Below are positions 13,214-19,628 of a stretch of DNA of 21,582 bases, one piece after another. The notes beneath the pieces were generated by a model. It worked only from the letters and a program-made list of their open reading frames with translations, was not told the DNA's origin and searched no databases. The DNA comes from a virus: the IMG/VR virus record IMGVR_UViG_3300037247_000928, positions 1-21,582 of that record. The stretch is one strand, 5' to 3'. Made by a program: the position numbers and the translations under genes. Within the stretch, counting starts at the first letter, position 1; every line of letters begins with the position of its first letter.

Positions 13214-15037
13214 TTACGTCACCACCCCAAAGCCGTATTCATCTGGCTCATCCAACCCCTCGCTTATGGGCGGCATGCCTTCCTGCGTGTCGTCAATTAA
13301 CACGACATCCTCGTCCTGCCCCACGCCCATTAGCAAGTACCGCAACCCGTGCACCAGCACATCCACCTGATCGTTGTATTGGCCGTTGGGGAACTGCGCG
13401 CATTCCTCAATTAAGTCATACGTGTACCGCGCCTCGCGCAACACCTGCACCCAACCCGCTTGCATGTACCCGGTTACGCTTTGCGCCCGCAGCACCTTGT
13501 CCTGCACCGGCGCAGGCAGCAGCGTAATGGGTACTTGCGGCCAATCGGGGCGGCGGCCCTGGCCTGTTATAACGGCTTGCACAAACGAAATCCCGCTGGC
13601 CTTTGGCTCCACCTTAACCGCGTTCACCATCAACCCGGCATCCACTGCACGCTTGTATTGCAGGTACGCTTGGGGTAGGAGCCGCGTCCACTCCAACTTT
13701 TCACGAAACCATTGGAGAACGAGCACAGCCCCCGGCATCAACCCAAACGTACCGCACACACTGTAGCTGCTGCCTTTGTTTTCCGTGTACCCCGTATCCC
13801 ATATCTGCACCACATGCAGGTAGCCGCCCGGCAAGCGGTCGGTAAACTTCCACCACGCACGCTTAATGATTTCCCCCGCCGGCACGTGCGGGTTGCCCTG
13901 GCACATGCCCTCAAAGCGCAGCGGCCCCAGCTCCAACCGCTTTACCTGTTCCTGCGCCTCGCCTATGCGTTCAGGCCACAGTAACCCGCCCTCGGCAGCC
14001 AGCCCGTTGGCCGGGCCGTCGGCGTCAAGGTGGGCACCCATAATACATTCGCTATCAGCTCCCACAATCGCAGTACGTGGTTTCAGCACACCACCTACCT
14101 GGAAGGGGGAGCCGCCTACGCCCCGGAGCGGTTCTTTTGTGGGTGACGCAGGCGGCTTGGTCGTGGCACTACGGGGTTGCTTTGTTGCGGCGGGGGGGGG
14201 TTGTGCTGTTTGGCCAGTGGTACTGCGTAGGTATTGCAGTATGCCGCTTTCGAAGTGAACCATTTCAGGGCTACGCTCAAAGTGCAACGTCTGCTCGGGC
14301 GGCAGCTTAGCGCAAAATGGGCACAGCGCCTTGCCGCCATACCCGCGCATGGGCATGTGCACTACCAGCCAGCCCTGCTCCTGCATCCAGCGCGCTATAT
14401 CCCGTTCGTGCCAACGCGTCATTACTGCAATGGCCCGCCCGCCCTCATGCGCCGGCAGTATGCGCGACATGAAGGTGGTGCTAATCCATCGCTGCACCTT
14501 TTCCCGTTGCAGCTCGGTGGCACTGTTCTCTTCGTCCATGATGTCGTCGAGCAGGCCAAGTGTAAAGCGCCGGCCCAAAATGGGGCCATACATACCGGCG
14601 CAAACGTAGCTGGGATCCTTGTCGCCCGGATCGTCCCGCCGCAAGTACCACCTATGGTTCGCCCAGCCCTTCAAGTAATCAGGCTGCACGCCAGGGAAGC
14701 GTTCCTGGTAGCGCGGGTTATCGCAGATGGTGTCGCGCACCGCAATGCTGTTGGCCTGCGCCTGCGTAGCTGTGTTGCATACGTGGCCAAAGTGTAGCGC
14801 CCGGTTCCGCCCTATCTCCCACGCCGGCCATACCACGCTTACCCAGGTAGTTTTCGCATGGTCAGGCGGCGCTACAATCAGCAGCCGTTGCAGCGTATGG
14901 TCTTGCAGCAGATCGCACCACAGACGATGATGGGGGGCAGGCTTGAAACCGTGCACGTACTCGCCATACTTGGCTAATTCAGTGCGGGCCAACTTTTGCA
15001 GCATGCGCTCTTGCAAGTCCGAGGAGTGCGTTCGCAT
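13214..15037 (-). CDS. terL: Terminase large subunit (DNA-packaging ATPase and nuclease)
   Basis: About 607 residues from the ATG at 15037 (GGAAG upstream). The frame is open to a GTG at 15115 and also has an ATG at 15004. The motor pumps DNA into the prohead and the nuclease cuts it. The Walker A-like segment VAPPDHAKTTW lies at about 55-65 (Asp where Gly is usual). Walker B is LGLLDDIMDEE at about 161-171, and AVMTRWHERD (about 204-213) is the coupling-motif region. The RNase H-like nuclease has QIWDTGY (Asp at about 414), VEPKASG (Glu at about 477) and NDQVD (Asp at about 556 and 559), so all acidic residues are present. Between the two domains there is an unusual insertion of about 90 residues (CPFC, then a Pro/Thr-rich linker). 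It overlaps the small subunit by 59 nt. Confidence 0.9.
   Translation of the reverse strand: MRTHSSDLQERMLQKLARTELAKYGEYVHGFKPAPHHRLWCDLLQDHTLQRLLIVAPPDHAKTTWVSVVWPAWEIGRNRALHFGHVCNTATQAQANSIAVRDTICDNPRYQERFPGVQPDYLKGWANHRWYLRRDDPGDKDPSYVCAGMYGPILGRRFTLGLLDDIMDEENSATELQREKVQRWISTTFMSRILPAHEGGRAIAVMTRWHERDIARWMQEQGWLVVHMPMRGYGGKALCPFCAKLPPEQTLHFERSPEMVHFESGILQYLRSTTGQTAQPPPAATKQPRSATTKPPASPTKEPLRGVGGSPFQVGGVLKPRTAIVGADSECIMGAHLDADGPANGLAAEGGLLWPERIGEAQEQVKRLELGPLRFEGMCQGNPHVPAGEIIKRAWWKFTDRLPGGYLHVVQIWDTGYTENKGSSYSVCGTFGLMPGAVLVLQWFREKLEWTRLLPQAYLQYKRAVDAGLMVNAVKVEPKASGISFVQAVITGQGRRPDWPQVPITLLPAPVQDKVLRAQSVTGYMQAGWVQVLREARYTYDLIEECAQFPNGQYNDQVDVLVHGLRYLLMGVGQDEDVVLIDDTQEGMPPISEGLDEPDEYGFGVVT
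14006..14332 (-). other. Atypical insertion between the ATPase and nuclease domains of terL
   Basis: Between HMPMRG (end of the ATPase domain) and GGLLWPERIGEAQEQV (start of the linker to the nuclease), related terminases have about 25-30 residues, while here there are about 110. The stretch holds CPFC, then QPPPAATKQPRSATTKPPAS, and then KEPLRGVGGSPFQVGGVLKP. The coding DNA includes a run of nine C (G9 on the plus strand at 14192-14200). It looks like a separate low-complexity element spliced in frame. Confidence 0.55.
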
Positions 15038-15467
15038 CGCTGCTTCCAAGTTGGTCAATCCAACTGTGTTCGTGGACAATCCGCGCCTCCAGGTGTTGCA
15101 ATACATCTGGTTCACCGCGAAATCTCATGTACAGGGCCAGCAGGGTTTCAAACTGTTCCAGCGACAGCTCAACGACGTAGGCTTCCAGCTTTTCCTTTGT
15201 GCCACAATGGTACTCCCACCACTTGTCGCACACCTGCTTCAACCGCGTTGCCCACGCCAGCTTTACCTCCACCACTGGCCCGTTGCAGGCTTCATCAATG
15301 GCAGCCCGCGTGGACGACTTACGCTGCTCATACCGCTCCTGCCAGTTGAAGGCTTTCTTCCACCGCTGCACCGTCAGCCGCGCAACCGTAAGCTCTCGCG
15401 CTACACGCACGATGGGATTGTTCATAGATTGTGCAAGTGCAGCGGCATAGATTTCATACGCTTGCAT
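14979..15467 (-). CDS. terS: Terminase small subunit (DNA-recognition)
   Basis: About 162 residues from the ATG at 15467. The frame is open upstream to a TTG at 15602, but that extension (HHRNPLDTTAPTTASCAAV...) is low-complexity and has no ribosome site. The N-terminus AYEIYAAALAQS leads into a helix-turn-helix, NPIVRVARELTVARLTVQRW, followed by KKAFNWQERYEQ. This is the arrangement of many phage small terminases ('A-x-x-x-x-L-G-V-S-x-x-T-V-x-R-W ... F-x-W-x-x-R'), which bind the packaging site and load the large subunit. The middle is helical (VKLAWATRLKQVCDKWWEYH) and could be the oligomerisation region. The 3' end overlaps the large subunit. The ribosome site is weak (AGG 4 nt from the ATG). 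Confidence 0.74.
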   Translation of the reverse strand: MQAYEIYAAALAQSMNNPIVRVARELTVARLTVQRWKKAFNWQERYEQRKSSTRAAIDEACNGPVVEVKLAWATRLKQVCDKWWEYHCGTKEKLEAYVVELSLEQFETLLALYMRFRGEPDVLQHLEARIVHEHSWIDQLGSSDANALLGLARAHAAKVGPH

Positions 15468-15642
15468 ATGCCTGGGGGTTTCGTTGGGGGTGTTACGCTG
15501 TGTACCCCTCGGTGTTTTGCTGTTGCGTGCCACGGCTGCGCAGGATGCAGTAGTTGGGGCAGTGGTGTCAAGCGGATTGCGGTGGTGTTGAGCAGTTGGC
15601 AACTAGGGGAAGGTGGGGTTAAGTAGTAGCAGCGGCAGGGGG
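15468..15642 (-). other. Longest gene-poor gap; repeated CTTAACCCC motif before terS
   Basis: No convincing gene lies in these 175 bases. On the minus strand CTTAACCCC occurs twice within 30 nt (plus-strand positions about 15610-15655), set in C-rich sequence. A TTGACA lies at 15561-15556, but no good -10 follows at 16-18 nt. Packaging start sites often lie in or next to terS, so this is a candidate recognition region, by position only. Confidence 0.3.
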
Positions 15643-15837
15643 TTAAGGTGGGGCGAACTTTTTTTGGGGTTTGGCTGGCGCTACGGGCTTATCGCCAGTA
15701 GCAACGGCCAACACACGCCGGCAATGGGGGCAAGCCAACAGGCGCATGTCAGCGAACAACACACGGGGCAGGTTGGCCAGTGGCCCATAAACGGGGCCGC
15801 AGGCGCGGCAAACGAGCGGGACAGTTTCAGCATCCAT
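15643..15837 (-). CDS. Small zinc-ribbon protein
   Basis: 64 residues from the ATG at 15837 (AAGG 6 nt upstream). Two cysteine pairs, CRAC (about residue 10) and CPHC (about residue 36), make a four-cysteine zinc ribbon. The C-terminus is Pro/Lys-rich (KPVAPAKPQKKFAPP). Proteins of this kind bind nucleic acid or act as protein adaptors. It directly follows the DUF1643 gene (2-nt gap) and is the last gene before the terminase module. The partner and role are unknown. Confidence 0.65.
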   Translation of the reverse strand: MDAETVPLVCRACGPVYGPLANLPRVLFADMRLLACPHCRRVLAVATGDKPVAPAKPQKKFAPP

Positions 15838-15839
15838 AA

Positions 15840-16361
15840 TCAACCTTTTTTTTGGGCTTCATACCCCTTCCACACCTGTACGGGCTGCGCGTAGGGGGTG
15901 TAGAGAGGATGGCGCGGGTGCCCCTCCGCCGTTGTGCCCAAGCAATAGCAGGTATAAGTTGCGAGCAACAAATTAGAAACAACCTGGGCACGTAGCAGTA
16001 ATTTGTCGTGGGGGTTGCCCCAGGCAAGCATGATGCGGTCGGCAGTTTCCGCAACGGTGCTTATGGTATCCATGTTAGCCGGGCCAATGGGGTCGCCGGC
16101 CGTCAGCAGGTTGTCCGGTGCAGTAGAACGAAAAGCGAACAAATTACAAATATGCAGCCTGCCGTGCCCCCACAGTTGGGCGAAGCGGATACAGCGACGG
16201 ATGGTAGGGTCATTGGCAATACTGCTGGCCGTGCTGGGGTTAAGCATTACGAACAAAACCGTAAGGCCATTGGGCTGCCACATGCGCCACAGTTTGTAAC
16301 GGTACTTGCCGCACGCGCTAAACTCGGCACCGCTAAAGTCATCCAACGATAGAGTTTTCAT
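15840..16361 (-). CDS. DUF1643 family protein
   Basis: A 173-residue protein that matches the DUF1643 pattern closely. It has WQPNGLTVLFVMLNPSTASS ('F-V-M-L-N-P-S-T-A-x-x'), then NDPTIRRCIRFAQLWGHG ('D-D-P-T-I-R-R-C-x-x-F-A-x-x-W-G-x-G'), HICNLFAFRSTAPDNLLTAG with DPIGPAN, IMLAWGN, and a C-terminal CLGTTAEGHPRHPLY ('C-L-G-x-T-x-x-G-x-P-x-H-P-L-Y'). The family is found in bacteria and phages and has no established biochemical role that I know of; the conserved N, D, H and W residues suggest an enzyme. A ribosome site (AGGG) lies 9 nt before the ATG. It sits in the run of small phage genes, likely as an accessory protein. Confidence 0.85.
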   Translation of the reverse strand: MKTLSLDDFSGAEFSACGKYRYKLWRMWQPNGLTVLFVMLNPSTASSIANDPTIRRCIRFAQLWGHGRLHICNLFAFRSTAPDNLLTAGDPIGPANMDTISTVAETADRIMLAWGNPHDKLLLRAQVVSNLLLATYTCYCLGTTAEGHPRHPLYTPYAQPVQVWKGYEAQKKG

Positions 16362-16372
16362 TAAGTTTTACC

Positions 16373-16567
16373 CTATTCCTCTTGGTAAGTTGCCAACGCT
16401 ATATCATATTGTTCTTTCGTATAACCAATGGCTTGCAACTCTGCTGCTGTAGGGTCGCCATACCAGTTGCAATCAGGGTTCTGACAATACGTAGTTGGCA
16501 CAACGGCGCAGTTTTGGTCGGTTGTGAAAGTCAAAGAACCACAGTCAGGACATTGACGAAAACTCAT
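16373..16567 (-). CDS. Small zinc-ribbon protein
   Basis: 64 residues from the ATG at 16567, fixed by AGGAGG 5 nt upstream and an ATGA overlap with the preceding gene. The sequence MSFRQCPDCGSLTFTT is followed by TTYCQNPDCNWYGDP, so there are CxxC and CxxxxC pairs around a beta-hairpin, as in a zinc ribbon. The C-terminal helix is AAELQAIGYTKEQYDIALA. The role is unknown. An in-frame extension to 16705 exists but is a shadow of the neighbouring gene. Confidence 0.68.
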   Translation of the reverse strand: MSFRQCPDCGSLTFTTDQNCAVVPTTYCQNPDCNWYGDPTAAELQAIGYTKEQYDIALATYQEE

Positions 16568-16758
16568 ATAACCTCCTCTTTGGGCACTAGCTTTACAAGC
16601 CTTGGAAACTTGCGGCGGTGCTTGCGGCAGCGCCAATGCAACTCTACCGTGCGCCGGCGGCCACGGCGGCAACGTGGGTTGTAGCAGCCCCGGTACCGTT
16701 GGCAATCAATGCAGTAGTGGTGGTGGTAGTTCGGGTCGTCGCTATACTTTTTTGGCAC
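16564..16758 (-). CDS. Small, very basic Cys-rich protein
   Basis: 64 residues from a GTG at 16758 that has GGAGG 6 nt upstream. An ATG at 16791 is in frame but lacks a ribosome site and would overlap the previous gene more. The protein is rich in Arg/Lys and His, with HHHYCIDCQRYRGCYNPRCR in the middle and HWRCRKHRRK later. The Cys pairs plus a later Cys and His could bind one or two zinc ions. The charge suggests nucleic-acid binding. It overlaps the upstream gene by 17 nt and the following zinc-ribbon gene by 4 nt. Confidence 0.6.
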   Translation of the reverse strand: MPKKYSDDPNYHHHYCIDCQRYRGCYNPRCRRGRRRTVELHWRCRKHRRKFPRLVKLVPKEEVI

Positions 16759-17128
16759 CCGCGTCCTCCAATACCGCCTGCGCATCGGCAATATCTTTTA
16801 GCACCGCTTGGCCCTCTGCTCCATCCAGCCCATCCTCGTTGTAGATGGCAGTGTCGATTGCCGTAATGCAACGCAGGAACACGGTACCGAATAAGTCGCG
16901 CTCCACCCGCAGCAGCTCCACCAACACCTTCGCTTGCAGCGCCAGTTCCACAATATCGTTATACTCCGCAAACGCCAGTGCCTCCCACCGCTCCGCATCA
17001 CCTTTGGGTGGGTTGGCCACTATATCGCGGGGGAAGCGTTCGAACACGTAGTTGTGTTTCTCTATGCGTGCCAGTTGTCGCGCTTGCAACCCAACAATCC
17101 AATCCAGTTTTTCTTTTACAGCACTCAT
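16742..17128 (-). CDS. Helical protein of unknown function
   Basis: 128 residues from the ATG at 17128, chosen because GAGGAGG lies about 8 nt upstream and the ATG overlaps the previous stop by 4 nt. Almost wholly helical: MSAVKEKLDWIVGLQARQLA, then ALAFAEYNDIVELALQAKVL, VELLRVERDLFGTVFLRCIT and a C-terminal VLKDIADAQAVLEDAGAKKV. There are no cysteine pairs, unlike its neighbours, and no family I recognise. Confidence 0.62.
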   Translation of the reverse strand: MSAVKEKLDWIVGLQARQLARIEKHNYVFERFPRDIVANPPKGDAERWEALAFAEYNDIVELALQAKVLVELLRVERDLFGTVFLRCITAIDTAIYNEDGLDGAEGQAVLKDIADAQAVLEDAGAKKV

Positions 17129-17577
17129 CGCTTTGCCTCCTCTTGTGGTGCTACCCATTGCGCTTGCCTATACACGTTCTTAATTACATCGGCCAGTGCT
17201 TTTAGCCCTGCCGGCGTATCGACGTGGTACATGCCTACGGCGAAGCCTTTGTGCCACTCCAGGGGCGAGGGACAAGCGCAGTGCCCAGAAACGCGCACAT
17301 CTTTGCCGTGCCGACGGTGTAGCTCTGTTGCGTAGGCGGGTGGGATACCAGGGCCGTCAGCAATCCAGTAGTACCATGCTCGACGAAAACCCCAGCGCAT
17401 CGGCTCCAGCGTACCAATTATGCAGGTTGGAACCTCGCTGTTCGGAAGCTGTAGAGGGAGCTGGTAGGCTACTATGCCAGCAGCCTTCAGCTCGGCGCGC
17501 AGCGTATCATCACAGCCCTCTACACCTGCCATGTTTGGGAACACTCCAGGTTTTGCATTAGATGGGTTTAGGCCCAT
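17125..17577 (-). CDS. Uncharacterised phage protein
   Basis: 150 residues from the ATG at 17577, fixed by AAAAGGAGG 7 nt upstream. The sequence contains GVFPNMAGVEGCDDTLRAEL, then RRAWYYWIADGPGIPPAYAT, HGKDVRVSGHCACPSPLEWH and MYHVDTPAGLKALADVI. The pattern 'Y-Y-W-x-A-x-G-P-G-I-P ... V-R-x-x-G-H-C-x-C-P-S-P ... YHVD-x-x-x-G-L-x-A-L' looks like a conserved small phage domain of unknown role. It shares 20 nt with the gene upstream and 4 nt with the gene downstream. Confidence 0.66.
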   Translation of the reverse strand: MGLNPSNAKPGVFPNMAGVEGCDDTLRAELKAAGIVAYQLPLQLPNSEVPTCIIGTLEPMRWGFRRAWYYWIADGPGIPPAYATELHRRHGKDVRVSGHCACPSPLEWHKGFAVGMYHVDTPAGLKALADVIKNVYRQAQWVAPQEEAKR

Positions 17578-18013
17578 AGCTTTCCTCCTTTTCGTTGTGC
17601 TTGCGCCACCACTGCCGCAGCATTTCATTTATGCGTTGCCATTTACGTGCGGTTGCGCCAACCGCCGGCGGTGGAGGTGGTGGTGCTAGCAAGCGCAGCG
17701 GGCGGCCCCCAGCATGCAGCGGTGGCAGTGCCGGGCGGCGGCGGTGCTTGCGCGGTGGTGGTGCACCGGGCGCGCGCGGCTTGTGCGTGCCAGGCTTGGG
17801 CGCACCCTCGGCACGGTCGAAAATACACTGGTAGCACATGGGCGTGCCATCCACTACCTGGTACGGTTTTACCATACCCTTGCCACGTTCCAAACAAGGC
17901 CAGCACATCTTCTGGCTGCGCAGCACCTCATTCATCGCCAACAGCACGCTCCTGTTCACGTTCCGCTTCAACTTCAGCGCGGCCAGCCTCAACCCCCGCG
18001 TTGTAGCCCTCAT
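17558..18013 (-). CDS. Two-CxxC protein with basic, Pro-rich tail
   Basis: 151 residues from the ATG at 18013, which has GGAGG 9 nt upstream but overlaps the upstream gene by 86 nt. An ATG at 17935 (126 residues, 8-nt overlap) is the alternative and keeps the whole domain. CWPC and CYQC bracket a short beta-hairpin (LERGKGMVKPYQVVDGTPM), as in a zinc ribbon. About 50 residues then follow that are basic and proline-rich, including PPPRKHRRRPALPPL and LLAPPPPPPAVG. The C-terminal helix is RINEMLRQWWRKHNEKEE. Zinc ribbon plus disordered basic linker plus helix suggests binding to nucleic acid or to host polymerase; this is inference. Confidence 0.6.
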   Translation of the reverse strand: MRATTRGLRLAALKLKRNVNRSVLLAMNEVLRSQKMCWPCLERGKGMVKPYQVVDGTPMCYQCIFDRAEGAPKPGTHKPRAPGAPPPRKHRRRPALPPLHAGGRPLRLLAPPPPPPAVGATARKWQRINEMLRQWWRKHNEKEESYGPKPI

Positions 18014-18158
18014 CACGCTTTACCTCCAGGCACTTTTCACACGGTTCCACAATAAAACAAGGCTGGCCGCGCTGCCGCGTTTTGGTACCCTCGGTTTGGT
18101 TGCAGAGGCCCTCGCCACAGTAGCAATATATTTCGACGTTTAGCGTAATGTCGGTCAT
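17928..18158 (-). CDS. Small zinc-binding protein with charged C-terminal helix
   Basis: 76 residues from the ATG at 18158, which has GGGGGA 6 nt upstream and overlaps the preceding stop (ATGA). MTDITLNVEIYCYCGEGLCN carries CxC and a third Cys; GQPCFIVEPCEKCLEVK supplies two more pairs. The rest is a charged helix (AGVEAGRAEVEAEREQERAV). The pattern 'V-x-x-Y-C-x-C-G-x-x-L ... V-E-P-C-x-x-C-L' recurs in small phage proteins of unknown function and fits a zinc ribbon. Confidence 0.66.
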   Translation of the reverse strand: MTDITLNVEIYCYCGEGLCNQTEGTKTRQRGQPCFIVEPCEKCLEVKRDEGYNAGVEAGRAEVEAEREQERAVGDE

Positions 18159-18517
18159 AGCGTCCCCCTTAGCCCCTTGTACTTTGCTACCAGCTCGGCC
18201 CATATCTCATCCGATTCCGCAAGTAGAGCCGGGGCAAACAACCTCAGGAAGCGGCGGCCATTTTCCAGGATAGGCGTCGTGTCAATTTTATTGGGATTAC
18301 CCAAAAAGATGAACAGCTTCGGTGCGTTTATACCATCCTCCACTTGTTCCACCTTCATGCCATACTCATCCAGCCCGGTAAACCTGTACCCGTTCTTCAG
18401 TAGCGCCACAATCGTTTGCTGCATGCTGTCGCCAAAGTTTTCACCTCTGTGGGCTATCATTGCCACGTAGTAGCAAGCATCCCACTCATCGCCTGTTAAG
18501 TAATCGCTTAGTGCCAT
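18155..18517 (-). CDS. Uncharacterised phage protein
   Basis: 120 residues from the ATG at 18517, fixed by a near-perfect AAAGGAGGTG site. The sequence opens MALSDYLTGDEWDACYYVAM and has a central MKVEQVEDGINAPKLFIFLG strand pair and a helical end (FLRLFAPALLAESDEIWAEL). There are no metal-binding motifs. No family is recognised. The stop overlaps the next start by 4 nt, so it is co-translated with the zinc-binding gene downstream. Confidence 0.65.
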   Translation of the reverse strand: MALSDYLTGDEWDACYYVAMIAHRGENFGDSMQQTIVALLKNGYRFTGLDEYGMKVEQVEDGINAPKLFIFLGNPNKIDTTPILENGRRFLRLFAPALLAESDEIWAELVAKYKGLRGTL

Positions 18518-18518
18518 G

Positions 18519-18743
18519 TTACACCTCCTTTGTAGGTGGTACCCAATAGTAATCAGGATACTTTGTTCTAATAGCAAGCAAAGCTGGCCGCAGTATCTCA
18601 TAGTTCGACCAATCTGCTACAAAGGCAGTAGCGACTAGGCTGCACAGGAAGTTACCTGCCTTGAAGGGTTGTTCGTGGACAATCCCAAACAGCCACGGCG
18701 CTAACACCGGGTCGTTGTTCGCTATCATCATATTGCATCTCAT
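18519..18743 (-). CDS. Small uncharacterised protein
   Basis: 74 residues from the ATG at 18743, one base after the previous stop (TAAAATG), with further in-frame ATGs at 18731 and 18728. No Shine-Dalgarno site is visible, so translation may depend on coupling. The segment MIANNDPVLAPWLFGIVHEQ leads into FLCSLVATAFVADWSNYEIL and a C-terminal IRTKYPDYYWVPPTKEV. One Cys, several aromatics. The central hydrophobic stretch is too short and interrupted for a clear membrane segment. Function unknown. Confidence 0.58.
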   Translation of the reverse strand: MRCNMMIANNDPVLAPWLFGIVHEQPFKAGNFLCSLVATAFVADWSNYEILRPALLAIRTKYPDYYWVPPTKEV

Positions 18744-18744
18744 T

Positions 18745-19017
18745 TTATTTGCCGGTTGGCCGGCCCAGCTTCTTCTCGACAATCGCATCTATGCGCGCAG
18801 CAAACAGGGCAGCGGTAGCAAACAGCACAAACGTACCCTGCCCTAGCTTGCAGTTTAGATCACGCGCCGCTTGCAATGCCTCGTTGGCCTTGCCTTCGTA
18901 AATCAGCGTCGCAATCTCAGCGAGTTCCTCGCTTGCTGCTTCCAACCCGGTTTGTGTTGGCTTGTTTGACATAGCTCCCCCCAGCGCCAGCATCGCATCA
19001 AGTTCCTTGTCGCTCAT
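18745..19017 (-). CDS. Small helical protein of unknown function
   Basis: 90 residues from the ATG at 19017, which overlaps the upstream stop by 4 nt. An internal ATG at 18972 (GGGGGGAG upstream) could give a shorter 75-residue form. The body is helical: GLEAASEELAEIATLIYEGK, then ANEALQAARDLNCKLG, FVLFATAALFAARIDAIVEK and a basic end KKLGRPTGK. The hydrophobic FVLFATAALFAA stretch could pack in a helical bundle or touch the membrane. No family recognised. Confidence 0.6.
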   Translation of the reverse strand: MSDKELDAMLALGGAMSNKPTQTGLEAASEELAEIATLIYEGKANEALQAARDLNCKLGQGTFVLFATAALFAARIDAIVEKKLGRPTGK

Positions 19018-19277
19018 TCTTTACCCGCATTCTGTATCTTTACCCGCAGCGGGTCAGCATACCGCCGCACCAATTCCCGCGTACTTTCCAGTGTAGCGTT
19101 GAGGCGCGTTATCTCACTTACTTGCGCATCCATAGTGGCCGCCAACTGGTTCAGATGCCCCTCAATTCGTTGCATCAAAGCGTTGATGCGCGTCAGCGGC
19201 TCAGCCACCATCTTCCCCGCCGTGGTTATGGCGTTTGCAAACTCCTTTAGCATTTCCCTTGTTTCGTGCTCTGTCAC
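19014..19277 (-). CDS. Small coiled-coil protein
   Basis: 87 residues from a GTG at 19277 with GGGAGG 7 nt upstream. Nearly all helical with heptad-like spacing: MLKEFANAITTAGKMVAEPL, then INALMQRIEGHLNQLAATMD and VSEITRLNATLESTRELVRR. No cysteine motifs or domains I recognise. It is coupled to the next gene by an ATGA overlap. Confidence 0.62.
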   Translation of the reverse strand: MTEHETREMLKEFANAITTAGKMVAEPLTRINALMQRIEGHLNQLAATMDAQVSEITRLNATLESTRELVRRYADPLRVKIQNAGKE

Positions 19278-19281
19278 TGTA

Positions 19282-19542
19282 CTACCTCCCGCCCGGCTCT
19301 GCCGTGGCTAGTAACCGTTGCATGTGTCGGAAATGTATCTTGTATTGCTTAATGACGCTAATCATATCGGCAATCGCTTCCTTCAAATCTTCACTACAGT
19401 TAGGGCAACCCGGCGGCTTGCGGTCAAACATTAAGCTCTTGTGTTCCTTGCACCGTAACTGCCCTACCTTCGGATTGTGCGTAATCTTGCCTGCCATCAA
19501 TTCCCGGCATTGTTCCATGCTTGCCTTTGGTAGTATTACCAT
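19282..19542 (-). CDS. Small zinc-ribbon-like protein
   Basis: 86 residues from the ATG at 19542. AAGGAG is 5 nt upstream of this ATG and only 2 nt from the alternative ATG at 19545, which is why the inner one is preferred. HNPKVGQLRCKEHKSLMFDR is followed by KPPGCPNCSEDLKEA, so CxxH and CPNC could hold one zinc. The C-terminal half is helical (AIADMISVIKQYKIHFRHMQ). The ribosome site lies inside the end of the preceding tiny membrane-protein frame, so the two may be coupled. Confidence 0.64.
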   Translation of the reverse strand: MVILPKASMEQCRELMAGKITHNPKVGQLRCKEHKSLMFDRKPPGCPNCSEDLKEAIADMISVIKQYKIHFRHMQRLLATAEPGGR

Positions 19543-19622
19543 CATTTCTCCTTATGGTGAAACAACACATACGCTACAACCAACACCAGCACCCACCCGC
19601 CAATAATCAAAACCATTAGCAT
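19542..19622 (-). CDS. Candidate 26-residue single-pass membrane peptide
   Basis: From the ATG at 19622 (or 19616) the frame reads MLMVLIIGGWVLVLVVAYVL and then FHHKEK: about 20 hydrophobic residues followed by a charged tail. Its stop (TGA) overlaps the next gene's start (ATGATG), and its last codons supply that gene's AAGGAG site, a layout typical of genuine coupled phage genes. There is no clear ribosome site upstream, and the start lies 7 nt beyond the structured element at 19629-19713, whose opening or processing could control access. It might be a holin-like or signalling peptide, or chance. Confidence 0.42.
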   Translation of the reverse strand: MLMVLIIGGWVLVLVVAYVLFHHKEK

Positions 19623-19628
19623 AAGTGG

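Noticed and set aside
13170-13214. A 14-residue frame starting at the terL stop (TAATG) and ending at the start of the 79-residue gene.
   Set aside because: Too short to judge; the peptide has no feature beyond its neat overlaps. It may only be a chance leader.
15038-15115. Longer terL start at GTG 15115.
   Set aside because: No ribosome site, and the extra 26 residues read out of frame through terS; the ATG at 15037 or 15004 is more likely.
15530-15565. TTGACA on the minus strand upstream of terS as a promoter.
   Set aside because: At 16-18 nt spacing the -10 candidates (GCATCC, CATCCT) are poor matches to TATAAT.
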